From positions 62,001 through 126,000 of the forward strand of contig CACKBP010000002.1 in the NCBI GenBank assembly GCA_902598315.1: a stretch of 64,000 bases of DNA, read 5' to 3'. The notes under the pieces were generated by a model. That model saw only the letters and a program-made list of their open reading frames with translations, made no database searches and was not told where the DNA came from. How positions within the stretch are numbered: position 1 is the first letter of the stretch; every line of letters begins with the position of its first letter. Shown here piece after piece: positions 42,318 through 52,191 of the stretch. The position numbers and the translations under genes are program-made. Origin of the DNA: an uncultured Pelagibacteraceae bacterium. Lineage in GTDB: Bacteria; Pseudomonadota; Alphaproteobacteria; Pelagibacterales; Pelagibacteraceae.

Positions 42318-42731
42318 ATGTCAAAAAAGTTTGAAGTTATGGTTTTATCTTGCATAGATCCAAGATTTCAATCTATTGTTTATAATTATTTAAAAAAAAA
42401 AAATTTAAAGGGGAAATACAGTAGCTTTACTGTAGCTGGCTCAGCAATTGGGGTAACTGAAATGAAGTTTAAAAAATGGCACAAAACTTTTTGGGAAAAT
42501 CTTGATATTTCAATTAAACTTCATAAAATTAAAAAATTGATTGTAGTGAACCACAGAGACTGCGGAGCTGCAAAAATTTTAAATAAAAAAAAAGATTTTA
42601 ATGATTTAATTGAAACTAAAATACATGAAGACTCTTTTAATAAAATTAAAAAAACTTTTAAAAAAAAATACCCCAATCTGAGGATTGAAACAATTTTAAT
42701 GTCTTTAAGTAAAAAAGTTGAGAAATTTTGA
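42318..42731 (+). CDS. Small beta-carbonic-anhydrase-like protein
   Basis: A 137-residue protein with the zinc-site pattern of beta carbonic anhydrases: VMVLSCIDPRF (Cys, Asp, Arg) and VVNHRDCGA (His-x-x-Cys). It is shorter than real beta-CAs (about 190-220) and has long Lys-rich inserts. The ATG at 42318 is one base after the glmS stop; the earlier in-frame ATG (42273) lies in glmS and gives an odd MINLEIWQ leader. It may be a CA-fold relative of unknown reaction. Confidence 0.75.
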   Translation: MSKKFEVMVLSCIDPRFQSIVYNYLKKKNLKGKYSSFTVAGSAIGVTEMKFKKWHKTFWENLDISIKLHKIKKLIVVNHRDCGAAKILNKKKDFNDLIETKIHEDSFNKIKKTFKKKYPNLRIETILMSLSKKVEKF

Positions 42732-42758
42732 TTTATTGGGTTTTTTAAGCCAATAAAT
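42731..42758. terminator. Hairpin after the beta-CA-like gene
   Basis: Perfect 9-bp stem ATTTATTGG / CCAATAAAT with a T-rich 10-base loop directly overlapping the last base of the stop codon. It is AT-rich and lacks a strong 3' T-run, so termination is possible but unsure; it separates glmS's operon from the DAHP synthase gene. Confidence 0.4.
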
Positions 42759-42814
42759 TAACATTCATACTTGGAAAAATTCAATTTGCAATATATATAT
42801 ACTTTAAGTTGAAT

Positions 42815-44191
42815 ATGAAAAAATGGAATTTAAATAGTTGGACAAAATACCCTGTTAAACATTTACCAGTTTACGAGGACAAGGAGGAATTAAATTTAGT
42901 TCTAAGCAAAATTAAAAAGTATCCACCTTTAGTATTTGCTGGTGAATCAAGATCTCTGAAGAAAGCTTTAGCTCAAGTTGTTGAAGGAAAAGCTTTCTTG
43001 TTGCAAGGTGGAGACTGTGCTGAAAGTTTTGCCGAATTTCATCCTGATAACATCAGAGACACTTTTAAAGTTATTTTACAGATGTCTTTAGTTTTGACCG
43101 CGTCTGCCTCAGTGCCAGTTGTAAAAGTTGGAAGAATTGCTGGTCAATTTTCAAAACCTAGAAGTGCTCCAACTGAAAAAAAAGAAGGTAAGGAACTTCC
43201 AAGTTATCTTGGAGATAATATTAATGGCATGGAATTTACTAAGAAAGCAAGAGTCCCAGACCCAAAAAGATTATTTAGAGCTTACTCTCAATCGGCATCA
43301 ACACTAAATTTATTAAGAGCTTTCTCACAAGGAGGATTTGCAGATTTAAGACAGGTCCATTTGTGGAATTTAGGATTTATTAAAGATAAAACAAAAGGTA
43401 AATACAAGGAAATAGAAGATAAAATAAGTGATGCATTGGCTTTTATGGAAGCATGCGGAATAAATTCAGATAATAATCGAAGGTTAAGAACAGTTAATTT
43501 TTATACATCACACGAAGCCTTACTGTTGCCTTTCGAAGAGTCTATGACAAGAGTCGATTCTACCACTGGTGAATTTCACGACACATCAGCTCACTTTGTT
43601 TGGATTGGAGACAGAACAAGACAACCTGACGGTGCTCATGTAGAGTTCTGTAGAGGTATAAAAAATCCGATAGGTCTTAAATGTGGCCCATCTTTAAGTT
43701 CTGATGAACTTATAAAACTTTGTAATATCCTTAATCCAGAAAATGAACCTGGAAGAATAACATTAATTTCAAGATTTGGAGCCGATAAAGTTGAGAAATT
43801 TTTACCAAATTTAATTAAAGCAGTTAAAAAAGAGGGATTAAAAGTAGTTTGGTCTTGTGATCCAATGCATGGGAATACTATAAAAGCTGCAACTGGTTTT
43901 AAAACAAGAACTTTTGATAGCGTCGTGAAAGAAGTAAGAAACTTTTTTGCAGTTCATCAAGCTGAGGGAACTTACGCAGGAGGCTTGCACATAGAAATGA
44001 CAGGACAAGACGTTACTGAGTGTACGGGTGGAGCACAAAAAATATCTGATAAAGATTTGTCAAATAGATATAGAACTCACTGTGATCCAAGGTTAAATGC
44101 CAATCAAGCATTAGAATTAGCTTTCTTGATATCTGACGAAATAAAGAAAAACTCAAAAATATCAAATAAAATTATTCAAGCCGCGTCTTAA
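42815..44191 (+). CDS. Class II 3-deoxy-7-phosphoheptulonate (DAHP) synthase
   Basis: The first enzyme of the shikimate pathway, joining PEP and erythrose-4-phosphate. The plant-type class II features are clear: [15 protein letters not shown], the [14 protein letters not shown] segment with metal Cys, [31 protein letters not shown]-like [13 protein letters not shown], and [17 protein letters not shown] at the end. I start at the ATG at 42815; an in-frame TTG at 42809 adds MN only. Length 458-460 is normal. Confidence 0.93.
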   Translation: MKKWNLNSWTKYPVKHLPVYEDKEELNLVLSKIKKYPPLVFAGESRSLKKALAQVVEGKAFLLQGGDCAESFAEFHPDNIRDTFKVILQMSLVLTASASVPVVKVGRIAGQFSKPRSAPTEKKEGKELPSYLGDNINGMEFTKKARVPDPKRLFRAYSQSASTLNLLRAFSQGGFADLRQVHLWNLGFIKDKTKGKYKEIEDKISDALAFMEACGINSDNNRRLRTVNFYTSHEALLLPFEESMTRVDSTTGEFHDTSAHFVWIGDRTRQPDGAHVEFCRGIKNPIGLKCGPSLSSDELIKLCNILNPENEPGRITLISRFGADKVEKFLPNLIKAVKKEGLKVVWSCDPMHGNTIKAATGFKTRTFDSVVKEVRNFFAVHQAEGTYAGGLHIEMTGQDVTECTGGAQKISDKDLSNRYRTHCDPRLNANQALELAFLISDEIKKNSKISNKIIQAAS

Positions 44192-44213
44192 TAATTATTG
44201 TAATTATTAAGAC
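44185..44213. terminator. Perfect 13-bp hairpin at the end of the DAHP synthase gene
   Basis: GTCTTAATAATTA pairs with TAATTATTAAGAC around a TTG loop; the stop codon at 44189-44191 is inside the left arm. No 3' T-run follows. It may mark the 3' end of the transcript or slow termination; nadE follows after 32 bases with an AGAGGTAAGG ribosome site. Confidence 0.45.
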
Positions 44214-44244
44214 CAAACCTTAAAAGAGAGGTAAGGTATTAATT

Positions 44245-44982
44245 ATGGATGTAAAAAAAAGAGCTAAAATTATCACTGATTGGATCAATAACTATTGCGA
44301 TTCTGCCTCGTATAAGCCGAAAGCATTAATAGTTGGAATTTCAGGCGGGATTGACTCATCCGTCGTAAGTACTTTATGTGCAAATACTGGCCGTAAAACA
44401 ATTGTGTTAACAATGCCAATTAAACAAATTAAGTCACAACATGATCTAAGCTTATTACATGCTAAGTGGTTAAAAGAAAAATTCAAAAATGTTGAGCACC
44501 ATCTGCTTGAGATGGATAAAATTTTTAATTCATTCACTAAAGTTTTGAATAAATTTGATAATGATCATGGCTATGCAAATTCTAGAGCAAGGCTAAGAAT
44601 GGCAACTTTATATCAAGTTGCAGCAGCAAATAATGGGATTGTGGTGGGAACTGGAAACAAAGTTGAAGATTTTGGTGTTGGTTTTTATACTAAATATGGT
44701 GATGGAGGAGTTGATATATCTCCAATAGCTGATTGTACGAAAACACAAGTTTGGGAACTTGGGAAATATCTTGGAGTATCAGATGATATAATAAACACTC
44801 CACCCACTGATGGTTTGTGGGATGACGGTAGAAATGATGTTCAGCAACTTGGTATGAGCTATGAGGATCTTGAAAAAGCAATGAGTGATAAAAATGATCC
44901 TAACTATAAAAAATATTTAGAAATAAGAGAGAAAAATCTACACAAGATGAACCCTATACCAGTTTGCAAATTTAATGAGTAA
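44245..44982 (+). CDS. nadE: NAD synthase, ammonia-dependent
   Basis: NadE amidates nicotinic-acid adenine dinucleotide. The PP-loop GISGGIDSSVV binds ATP, and GTGNKVEDFGVGFYTKYGDGGVD is the NaAD-site loop. At 245 residues it has no glutaminase domain, so free NH3 is the nitrogen source. It overlaps cysS by 8 bases (44975-44982). Confidence 0.93.
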   Translation: MDVKKRAKIITDWINNYCDSASYKPKALIVGISGGIDSSVVSTLCANTGRKTIVLTMPIKQIKSQHDLSLLHAKWLKEKFKNVEHHLLEMDKIFNSFTKVLNKFDNDHGYANSRARLRMATLYQVAAANNGIVVGTGNKVEDFGVGFYTKYGDGGVDISPIADCTKTQVWELGKYLGVSDDIINTPPTDGLWDDGRNDVQQLGMSYEDLEKAMSDKNDPNYKKYLEIREKNLHKMNPIPVCKFNE

Positions 44983-46324
44983 TCTTCATTTAACAAATAC
45001 ATTATCAAGAAAAAAAGAAGTATTTAAGCCAACTAATATAAAAAAAATTTCTTTATATGCCTGCGGACCAACAGTTTATGATAGTCCGCACGTTGGTAAT
45101 GCGCGAAGTTTAATAGTATTTGATATTCTTTTTAGAGTTTTAAAATCACTTTATGGTTCAAGTGTTATATACGTCAGAAACATTACGGATATAGATGATA
45201 AAATAATTGAAGCATCCAAAAAAGATAAAAAGAATATTAGTGATGTAACCAAAGATATTACAAAAATATTTCATGATAATTGCAAGAGTTTAAATTGTTT
45301 GGAGCCCTCTTTTGAGCCAAAAGCCACTGAACATATTAAAGAGATGATTGATATGTCATCTTCTCTAATTTCAAAAGGGTTTGCTTACGAAAATCAAGGT
45401 CACGTTTATTTTGCTGTGAATTCATTTAAAGATTACGGAAAATTATCAAATAAAAATCTAGATGAATTAAAATCTGGAAGTAGAATAGAAATATCAAATC
45501 TTAAAAAGAATCCAATTGATTTTGTTTTATGGAAACCTTCTTCCAAAGAAGACCCTGGTTGGGAATCTCCGTGGGGCAGAGGTAGACCAGGATGGCATTT
45601 AGAATGTTCAGTTATGAGTGAAAAATACTTAGGAAAAAGTATAGATATTCACGGCGGTGGTATTGACTTAATTTTTCCACATCATGAAAATGAAATAGCT
45701 CAATCATGCTGCAACAATAATACAAAAAAATTTGCTAATTATTGGGTACATAATGGTTTTGTTACAATCAATAAGGAAAAAATGTCGAAATCTTTAGGGA
45801 ATATTATCACAATTTCGGAGGCTGTTAAAAAATATTCTGGTCAAGTTGTGAGGTTAGCTCTCTTAAGTGCTCACTATAGTCAACCGCTCGACTGGAATGA
45901 GGATCTTTTAATGAGTCAAAAAAAAGTGTTGGATAAATGGTACAATCTTTACTCTGATGAGCACAGTGAAATTTATTTAAAGCCTGACGAGACTTTACTT
46001 GACGATTTAAATACTCCTGGATTTATTGCAAAGATCCATGAATTATATAATGCTGCGATTAAAGGAGATAATGAAAAAAAATTAAAATTTAATAAAGCTT
46101 GTAAATTAATAGGTTTATTTGATGTTACAAAAAAAGAGTGGGAAAACTTTAAAAAAAACCAAATTGAGATATCGGAGAGCTTCATTAAGGAAAAAATAAA
46201 TGAGAGAAGTAACGCGAAAAATAACGGAGATTTTGACTTAGCTGATAAAATAAGAGATGAGCTTTTGTCAAAAGGAATTTTAATAGAGGATCTTAAAGGT
46301 AAAACAATCTGGAAATACAAATGA
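44975..46324 (+). CDS. cysS: Cysteinyl-tRNA synthetase
   Basis: A class I synthetase of 449 residues. CGPTVYDSPHVGNARS has a zinc Cys and the HIGH-like site, WHLECSVMS and HHENEIAQS hold other zinc ligands, and KMSKSLGN is the KMSKS loop. FDLADKIRDELLSKGILIED is the C-terminal anticodon-side helix. The start is the ATG at 44975 inside the end of nadE; cimA begins at the last 4 bases. Confidence 0.95.
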   Translation: MSNLHLTNTLSRKKEVFKPTNIKKISLYACGPTVYDSPHVGNARSLIVFDILFRVLKSLYGSSVIYVRNITDIDDKIIEASKKDKKNISDVTKDITKIFHDNCKSLNCLEPSFEPKATEHIKEMIDMSSSLISKGFAYENQGHVYFAVNSFKDYGKLSNKNLDELKSGSRIEISNLKKNPIDFVLWKPSSKEDPGWESPWGRGRPGWHLECSVMSEKYLGKSIDIHGGGIDLIFPHHENEIAQSCCNNNTKKFANYWVHNGFVTINKEKMSKSLGNIITISEAVKKYSGQVVRLALLSAHYSQPLDWNEDLLMSQKKVLDKWYNLYSDEHSEIYLKPDETLLDDLNTPGFIAKIHELYNAAIKGDNEKKLKFNKACKLIGLFDVTKKEWENFKKNQIEISESFIKEKINERSNAKNNGDFDLADKIRDELLSKGILIEDLKGKTIWKYK

Positions 46325-47925
46325 GCAAAGAAAAGATATATATATTTGATACAACTCTACGAGATGGCGCACAAACAGAAGGCGTAGATTTCTCCATAGA
46401 AGATAAAAATAAAATAGCTAAAGTTTTGTCTGACTTAGGAGTTGATTATATAGAAGGGGGCTGGCCTGGAGCTAACCCAGTCGATACAAAATTTTTCTCA
46501 AACCCACCGAAGATGCCAAATACATTATTTACTGCTTTTGGTATGACGAAAAAAACTGGACGCAGTGCAAATAATGACCCGGGACTTGCTTCTCTGATCA
46601 ATGCAAACACACCGGCAGTATGTGTTGTTGGAAAATCATGGGATTTTCATGTCAAAGTTGCATTAGGAATTAAAGACGATGAAAATTTAGAAAATATTAG
46701 AGAAAGCGCTAAACATTTTGTAAAAAATAAAAGAGAATTTTTATTTGATGCTGAGCACTTTTTTGATGGATATAAATCTAATCCAGAATATGCTCTTAAT
46801 TGCTTAAAACAAGCATATGATAATGGAGCAAGGTGGGTAATATTGTGTGATACAAATGGTGGTACCCTACCTAATGAAGTTAGAGAAATTGTATATAAAG
46901 TTTCAAAAGTAATTCCAGGTAAAAATTTAGGTATACACGCGCATAACGATACCGAAAATGCAGTAGCAAATTCTTTAGCAGCTGTTGAGTGCGGTGTTCG
47001 ACAAATCCAAGGTACTATAAATGGTTTAGGAGAAAGATGCGGTAATGCAAACTTAATGTCAATTATTCCTAGCCTATGTCTTAAAAAAACTTTTAGTGAG
47101 AAATTCGAGGTTAATATAAAAAAAGAAAAATTATCTTCATTAACTGAATGTTCAAGATTATTGGATGAAATTCTTAATAGAAAACCAAATAAGAATATGG
47201 CTTATGTTGGTGCCTCAGCTTTTTCGCATAAAGGAGGTCTTCATGTTTCAGCAGTGAAAAAGGATCCAAAAACTTATGAACATGTCAATCCTAAAGATAT
47301 TGGAAACCATAGAAACATAATAATTTCAAATCAATCAGGTCGATCGAACATTTTATCTAGATTAGAAAAATATGGGGTAAAAATTGATTCAAAAGATCCT
47401 AATGTTCAAAAAATTTTAGATGAAGTAAAAGACAGAGAATTTAGTGGCTACTCATATGATGGTGCTGATGCATCCTTTGAGTTATTAGCTAATAGATTAT
47501 TAGGTAAAGTGCCAGAATATCTTAAAGTGAAAAGTTATGATGTTAATGTTTCTAAAGCAGAGAAAATTAAGACTAAAGCTAGTGTAATATTTATAATTGA
47601 TGGAAAAGAAATAGAATGTCATGGCGAAGGTAACGGACCAGTTAATGCTTTGGATAACGCAATTAGGACAAATTTTAAAAAAGTGACAAAATACTACAAC
47701 TATTTTTCTGATTTAAAGCTCCTAGACTATAAAGTAAGAATTTTAAATACCGGTACTGAAGCTACGACAAGAGTGCTAATTGAAAGCACAGATAAGTTAG
47801 GAATTAGCTGGTTCACTGTAGGTGTTTCACCAAATATTATAGAAGCTTCTTTTAAAGCATTGATTGATAGCTTAGACTATAAGTTATACAAAGAAAAAGC
47901 TCCTGCAAATTTAAATGCAAAATAA
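46321..47925 (+). CDS. cimA: (R)-Citramalate synthase
   Basis: CimA makes citramalate from pyruvate and acetyl-CoA, opening threonine-independent isoleucine synthesis. FDTTLRDGAQTEGVDFSIEDK is the catalytic start of the LeuA/CimA family and EGGWPGANPVDTKFF is the CimA pattern rather than LeuA. HAHNDTENAVANS, GERCGNANL and a C-terminal LeuA-dimer regulatory domain (from about residue 400) are present. Length 534 is normal. The next gene starts 11 bases before its stop. Confidence 0.93.
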   Translation: MSKEKIYIFDTTLRDGAQTEGVDFSIEDKNKIAKVLSDLGVDYIEGGWPGANPVDTKFFSNPPKMPNTLFTAFGMTKKTGRSANNDPGLASLINANTPAVCVVGKSWDFHVKVALGIKDDENLENIRESAKHFVKNKREFLFDAEHFFDGYKSNPEYALNCLKQAYDNGARWVILCDTNGGTLPNEVREIVYKVSKVIPGKNLGIHAHNDTENAVANSLAAVECGVRQIQGTINGLGERCGNANLMSIIPSLCLKKTFSEKFEVNIKKEKLSSLTECSRLLDEILNRKPNKNMAYVGASAFSHKGGLHVSAVKKDPKTYEHVNPKDIGNHRNIIISNQSGRSNILSRLEKYGVKIDSKDPNVQKILDEVKDREFSGYSYDGADASFELLANRLLGKVPEYLKVKSYDVNVSKAEKIKTKASVIFIIDGKEIECHGEGNGPVNALDNAIRTNFKKVTKYYNYFSDLKLLDYKVRILNTGTEATTRVLIESTDKLGISWFTVGVSPNIIEASFKALIDSLDYKLYKEKAPANLNAK

Positions 47926-48643
47926 ATTTGGTTTCATTTTAATTAAACCTCAATTAGGTGAAAACATTGGTGCGTGCGCACGTTCAATGAAAAATTTTGG
48001 GTTTAATAAATTATATATAGTTGCACCAAAATTTTCTTTTCCCAATCATAAGACAAAAGTAACCTCTGTAGGTGCTTACGATATAATTAATAAGACTAAA
48101 GTTTTTGATAACACTGAGTCAGTAATAAAAGAATTTGATATCATATTTTCTTTTAGTGCTAGAAGAAGAGATATAAATAAAAAACATATCACGATGAAAG
48201 ATTTTTTTGAAATTTTAAAAAAAAGGAAAAAAACAAATATAGGCTTAATGTTTGGACCTGAAGCTTCAGGTCTTTCAAATAAAGATATATCCTATTCAAA
48301 TTTTATTTTGCAAATTCCAACATCAAAGAAATTTAAATCTTTAAATTTATCTCATTCAGTAACAGTAACCTGTTATGAAATATTTAAATTCTTGAATGCC
48401 AATATTTTTAAAAAAAAAGGAAAAAAAATTAAGATTTCGTCTAAAAATAAGATTTCCACTTTTGTAAAACATTTAATTAAAATCTTAGAAACAAAGAAAT
48501 TTTTTCTTCCTGAGGAAAAAAAACAATCAATGATACTTAATATTTATAATTTGATTTATAGATTAGAACCTAATGACAAAGAATTAAGGATTTTGGCCAG
48601 TATTATTAGCTCTTTAAGTAAAAAAACCATAATTGACAAATAA
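47915..48643 (+). CDS. trmJ: tRNA 2'-O-methyltransferase, TrmJ-like SPOUT family
   Basis: A SpoU/TrmJ-type methyltransferase of 242 residues. ILIKPQLGENIGACARSMKNFGF is motif 1, GLMFGPEASGLSNKDI motif 2 and LNLSHSVTVTCYEIF motif 3 of the trefoil-knot fold. TrmJ methylates position 32 of the tRNA anticodon loop. The C-terminal helical tail is typical of TrmJ. The promoter for rpsD begins in its last codons. Confidence 0.85.
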   Translation: MQNKFGFILIKPQLGENIGACARSMKNFGFNKLYIVAPKFSFPNHKTKVTSVGAYDIINKTKVFDNTESVIKEFDIIFSFSARRRDINKKHITMKDFFEILKKRKKTNIGLMFGPEASGLSNKDISYSNFILQIPTSKKFKSLNLSHSVTVTCYEIFKFLNANIFKKKGKKIKISSKNKISTFVKHLIKILETKKFFLPEEKKQSMILNIYNLIYRLEPNDKELRILASIISSLSKKTIIDK

Positions 48644-48660
48644 TCTTGAAACCTTATAAA
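48633..48660 (+). promoter_or_regulatory. Putative promoter of rpsD
   Basis: TTGACA at 48633-48638 (perfect -35) and TATAAA at 48655-48660 are 16 bases apart, with the predicted start about 48667 and the ATG at 48677. The -35 lies in the last codons of trmJ. This is the best sigma-70-like promoter in the window and fits a highly expressed ribosomal protein. Confidence 0.65.
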
Positions 48661-48676
48661 CACAAAACTAGAAAAA

Positions 48677-49294
48677 ATGACTAAAAGACTAAAATCAAAG
48701 CATAAAGTTGACAGGAGATTAAGAGCTAATATATGGGGGAGACCTAAAAGTCCTTTCAATTCTAGAGCATATCCTCCGGGTCAACACGGTCAAAATAAAA
48801 AAGGCAAACCAACTGATTATGGAATTCAATTACAAGCAAAACAAAAACTGAAAGCTTATTATGGTAATATTAACGAGAGGCAGTTTAGAAATATTTACAG
48901 AAAAGCATTGTCAAAAAAAGGGGACACCACAGAGAATCTTATAGCTTTACTTGAGAGCAGATTAGATACAGTAATTTATAGAGCCAAATTTGCACCAACT
49001 GTTTTTTCAGCAAGACAAATAATCAATCATGGCCATATTAAAGTTAATAAAAAGAAAGTTAATATCTCAAGCTATACTGTTAAAGACACAGACTTAATCG
49101 AAATAAGTGAAAAATCAAAAAAATTAACTATCATAGACGGATCGTTACAAAATAAAGAGAGAGATGTTCCAGAGTATATCCAGCTTGATGATAAAAATAA
49201 AACAGCTAAACTTGTAAGGATCCCAAAATTTTCTGAGGTTCCTTTTCCAGTAGTGATGGAACCAAATTTAGTTATTGAATATTATTCTAGATAA
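48677..49294 (+). CDS. rpsD: 30S ribosomal protein S4
   Basis: S4 nucleates 30S assembly. [24 protein letters not shown] is the alphaproteobacterial-style start, and the S4 RNA-binding domain [32 protein letters not shown] is clear. 205 residues, normal. It has its own promoter, apart from the ribosomal protein operons, as in many alphaproteobacteria. Confidence 0.95.
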   Translation: MTKRLKSKHKVDRRLRANIWGRPKSPFNSRAYPPGQHGQNKKGKPTDYGIQLQAKQKLKAYYGNINERQFRNIYRKALSKKGDTTENLIALLESRLDTVIYRAKFAPTVFSARQIINHGHIKVNKKKVNISSYTVKDTDLIEISEKSKKLTIIDGSLQNKERDVPEYIQLDDKNKTAKLVRIPKFSEVPFPVVMEPNLVIEYYSR

Positions 49295-50035
49295 TTGAAT
49301 TTCTTCAGTCTTTTCAAAAGAAAACTTCTTTATAAATTTAAAAATAAAATAAATATTGATACAGATGCAGTAGTTGAAAAAAATTTAGACAAGCTATTTT
49401 TCATTTATGGTAGCGATAAGTCAAATAAATTTAAAGCTAAAAAAAAAATAATAAAAGGCCATGGTTTTAGCAAATTCTATACAAAATATTTAAAAAAATT
49501 TAGGTTCAAAAAAATAAATATATTGGAAATTGGATCATATTCTGGTGCTTCTGCAGCAGCTTTTAAAAAATATTTTGCGAATAGTAGCGTGACTTGTCTA
49601 GATATTAATATTTCTAATTTTAAATATTCATCAAAAGATATAAAAGTTTTTGGTGTGGACATTAAAAAAAGAGAAAATGTGATAAAATTAATTTCAAATA
49701 GGGGTAAAAAAAAATATTATTATGATTTAATCGTAGATGACGGTTCTCACAATTTAAGCGATATTTTATTTGCATTTAATTATTTATTTAGATTTTTAAA
49801 TAAAGGAGGATTTTACGTAATTGAAGATTTTAAATTTCCTAACTACTACAATTATAATAATGATATAGATGATATATTCGTTGATAAAATGATAGAGAAC
49901 TTAAAATTAAGAAAATTTTTCCCTTCAAAATTAATTTCAAGAAAATCACAAAGATATTTTCATAATAATATTCAAAGTATTTACACGCATAAGGGAAAAT
50001 TGAAAAATTCTGATATTTGTTTTATAAAAAAATAA
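49295..50035 (+). CDS. Class I SAM-dependent methyltransferase
   Basis: The 246 residues include LFFIYGSDKSNKF, the motif I strand INILEIGSYSGASAAAF and DLIVDDGSHNLSDILFAF, a set seen in sugar O-methyltransferases and cephalosporin-hydroxylase-like proteins. It starts with TTG directly after the rpsD stop (no gap) and no clear ribosome site, so it likely rides on rpsD transcription by re-initiation. Substrate unknown; the membrane glycosyltransferase follows 4 bases later. Confidence 0.7.
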   Translation: MNFFSLFKRKLLYKFKNKINIDTDAVVEKNLDKLFFIYGSDKSNKFKAKKKIIKGHGFSKFYTKYLKKFRFKKINILEIGSYSGASAAAFKKYFANSSVTCLDINISNFKYSSKDIKVFGVDIKKRENVIKLISNRGKKKYYYDLIVDDGSHNLSDILFAFNYLFRFLNKGGFYVIEDFKFPNYYNYNNDIDDIFVDKMIENLKLRKFFPSKLISRKSQRYFHNNIQSIYTHKGKLKNSDICFIKK

Positions 50036-50039
50036 TTAA

Positions 50040-51617
50040 ATGAGTATTAATAATTTAACAAAACATTCTTTTAATTATTTTATTATATTTTATATAATTC
50101 TAATTTCGCTCCTTTCCTTAAATGTGGGTATCACACATGATGAAGTACATAATCTAGAAGTTTGGAAAATTAAATCAAAGATTTATTCTAATTTTTTATT
50201 CAATACAGATTATGAAATAATATTCCCCGATGCTGGCATGCAATATTACGGTATTGGATTTCATATATTTTCATATCCATTCGAATTATTTATTAAGAAT
50301 ATTTTAGTTTTTTTTGATTATTCTGATGAAGGTATTTTGTTAATATCTAAACATCCTTCTATAGTTATTATTTTTGCTATTTCTGGAGTATTTTTTAGAA
50401 ATATTGTATTTTTAATTACAAAGAATAAATTTTATTCAAATATAACTGCTGTATTTTATTTAGTTTATCCCTATATTCTTGGCCATAGTTTATTTAATTT
50501 TAAAGATATCCCTTTCATGTCTTTATGGGTTATCTGCACCTATTTATTGATGGTAATAACAAAGAAATTACACAATAAAGAAAAAATATATTTTTTAGAA
50601 TTATCGACTTTTGCGTTCTTAACTGCTTTTCTTTTGTCGATTAGAGTTTCAGGCATTTTAATTTTTATAGAATATTTTATATTTATTATTTTCGTCATAC
50701 ACTTTTCAAAAATTGAAATTATTGATTTTATAAAATCTATTTTTAATAAATTTTTAATTTTTTTATCTATTTTCATAATGTCATTTTATCTTTTGCACCC
50801 AAGTTTTTGGGGAGATCCTTTAAGTTTACTTGAAGCCTTTAAATATATGAGCAAACACATTCAAACTGTTTGTACAGTTACCTTTGGTACGTGCATGAAA
50901 GCTCAAAATCTTCCATCCTCGTATATACCTCTATGGTTATTAATTAAATTACCAATTTTAACTCTACTAAGTTTTTTATTATTTCCGGTTGTAGAAAAAA
51001 AAATATTTTCCAAGAATTTGAACACTATATTTATTGGACCACTTATTTTGACACCATGTTTAATTGTTTTTTTATTAATTATTTTCAATGTAAATTTATA
51101 CGATGAGTTAAGGCAAATTTTATTTATAGTTCCTTTAATATTTTTAGCATCCTTTTCAGTATTATTTTTTTTCTCAAAAAAAATTTCTCAATATTTAATT
51201 ATCTTTTACATTTTTTTCTTTTCAATACAAAATATCCAAATTTTTCCTTATAACTATCTATGGCTCAATAATTTTTCTTTTTTCACTAAAGTTTCAAATA
51301 CTTTTGAACTTGATTATTGGGGTTCTTCCACAAAAAAACTTTCTAATTATTTTAAATATAATATACATAATAAAGATGAATGTATAATATCTAATAGAAA
51401 TCATGGAATTAAAACACTTCTAAACAAAGAACATGTTTGTTTTATAAATTTTAGAGACCTACATAAAAAGAATAAAAGACCGTTTTATATTGCCCTTACT
51501 GAAAGAGCTTTAAAAAAAGGTATACCTAATAATTGTGAAAATATATTAAACGAATACTTTACAATGAATTTTTCAAGAGAAAAAATTGTAGTTGCAAAAA
51601 TTTATAAGTGTACTTAG
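50040..51617 (+). CDS. GT-C membrane glycosyltransferase (GT39/ArnT-like)
   Basis: A 525-residue protein with about ten membrane helices. The first periplasmic loop starts NVGITHDEVHNLEVW; the HDE acidic motif after helix 1 is the lipid-phosphate-sugar-binding site of GT-C enzymes. LGHSLFNFKDIPFMSLW is also typical of this family. It probably moves a sugar from a polyprenyl carrier to a surface acceptor, lipid A or protein. C-terminal 80 residues are soluble and hold several Cys. Confidence 0.75.
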   Translation: MSINNLTKHSFNYFIIFYIILISLLSLNVGITHDEVHNLEVWKIKSKIYSNFLFNTDYEIIFPDAGMQYYGIGFHIFSYPFELFIKNILVFFDYSDEGILLISKHPSIVIIFAISGVFFRNIVFLITKNKFYSNITAVFYLVYPYILGHSLFNFKDIPFMSLWVICTYLLMVITKKLHNKEKIYFLELSTFAFLTAFLLSIRVSGILIFIEYFIFIIFVIHFSKIEIIDFIKSIFNKFLIFLSIFIMSFYLLHPSFWGDPLSLLEAFKYMSKHIQTVCTVTFGTCMKAQNLPSSYIPLWLLIKLPILTLLSFLLFPVVEKKIFSKNLNTIFIGPLILTPCLIVFLLIIFNVNLYDELRQILFIVPLIFLASFSVLFFFSKKISQYLIIFYIFFFSIQNIQIFPYNYLWLNNFSFFTKVSNTFELDYWGSSTKKLSNYFKYNIHNKDECIISNRNHGIKTLLNKEHVCFINFRDLHKKNKRPFYIALTERALKKGIPNNCENILNEYFTMNFSREKIVVAKIYKCT

Positions 51618-51874
51618 TTTAAATTAATTTCTTTTTTGATTTTGATTATGAAGTCTTTGATTAGCTCTCTCTCTTCCTCGTCTAAATAATTTTCTTTCTC
51701 ATTGGCTTTTTTTATCTCTTTTTTTAAAGAGCTAATTATTTTTTTTCGTCCTTCCTTTGATCCAAAGGTGTCAATTTTATCATTTATTTGTGAAATTTCT
51801 TTACCGATGGTGAATTCGAATATTACTATTATCGCAATTACTGCAATTATAGTTTTGTAAATATATTGTCTCAC
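51614..51874 (-). CDS. Small membrane-anchored coiled-coil protein
   Basis: An 86-residue frame starting 1-4 bases from the grxD stop (ATGA overlap). It has one N-terminal hydrophobic segment (IYKTIIAVIAIIVIFEF) then a charged helix rich in Lys/Glu. It ends the purine run. It overlaps the GT39-like gene tail to tail by 4 bases. No family recognised; the tight coupling to grxD suggests it is real. Confidence 0.65.
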   Translation of the reverse strand: MRQYIYKTIIAVIAIIVIFEFTIGKEISQINDKIDTFGSKEGRKKIISSLKKEIKKANEKENYLDEEERELIKDFIIKIKKEINLN

Positions 51875-52191
51875 TTAATTATTTCTTTTTCTATTAAAAA
51901 TTTTTTTAATTCTTCTTTGTCAAACATTTCTTTAACTATGTCACAACCACCAACAAATTCTCCTTTAATATACAATTGAGGAATAGTGGGCCAGTCACTA
52001 AAATCCTTAATGCCCTGTCTTAGATTTTCATCTTCTAAAACATTAATACCTTTAAAATTTACTTTTAAATGCTTTAAAATATTAGAGACGGTCATTGAAA
52101 ATCCACATTGAGGTGAGTCAGGTGTACCTTTCATAAATAAGCAAACCTCATTATTATTAATCAGATCTTTAATTGTATTTTTGATTTCCAT
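51871..52191 (-). CDS. grxD: Monothiol glutaredoxin
   Basis: A CGFS-type glutaredoxin of 106 residues (Cys29-Gly-Phe-Ser32), with KGTPDSPQCGFS and WPTIPQLYIKGEFVGGCDIV giving the glutathione site. It carries or transfers [2Fe-2S] clusters and pairs with BolA, encoded just before it (overlap by 1 base). Confidence 0.95.
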   Translation of the reverse strand: MEIKNTIKDLINNNEVCLFMKGTPDSPQCGFSMTVSNILKHLKVNFKGINVLEDENLRQGIKDFSDWPTIPQLYIKGEFVGGCDIVKEMFDKEELKKFLIEKEIIK

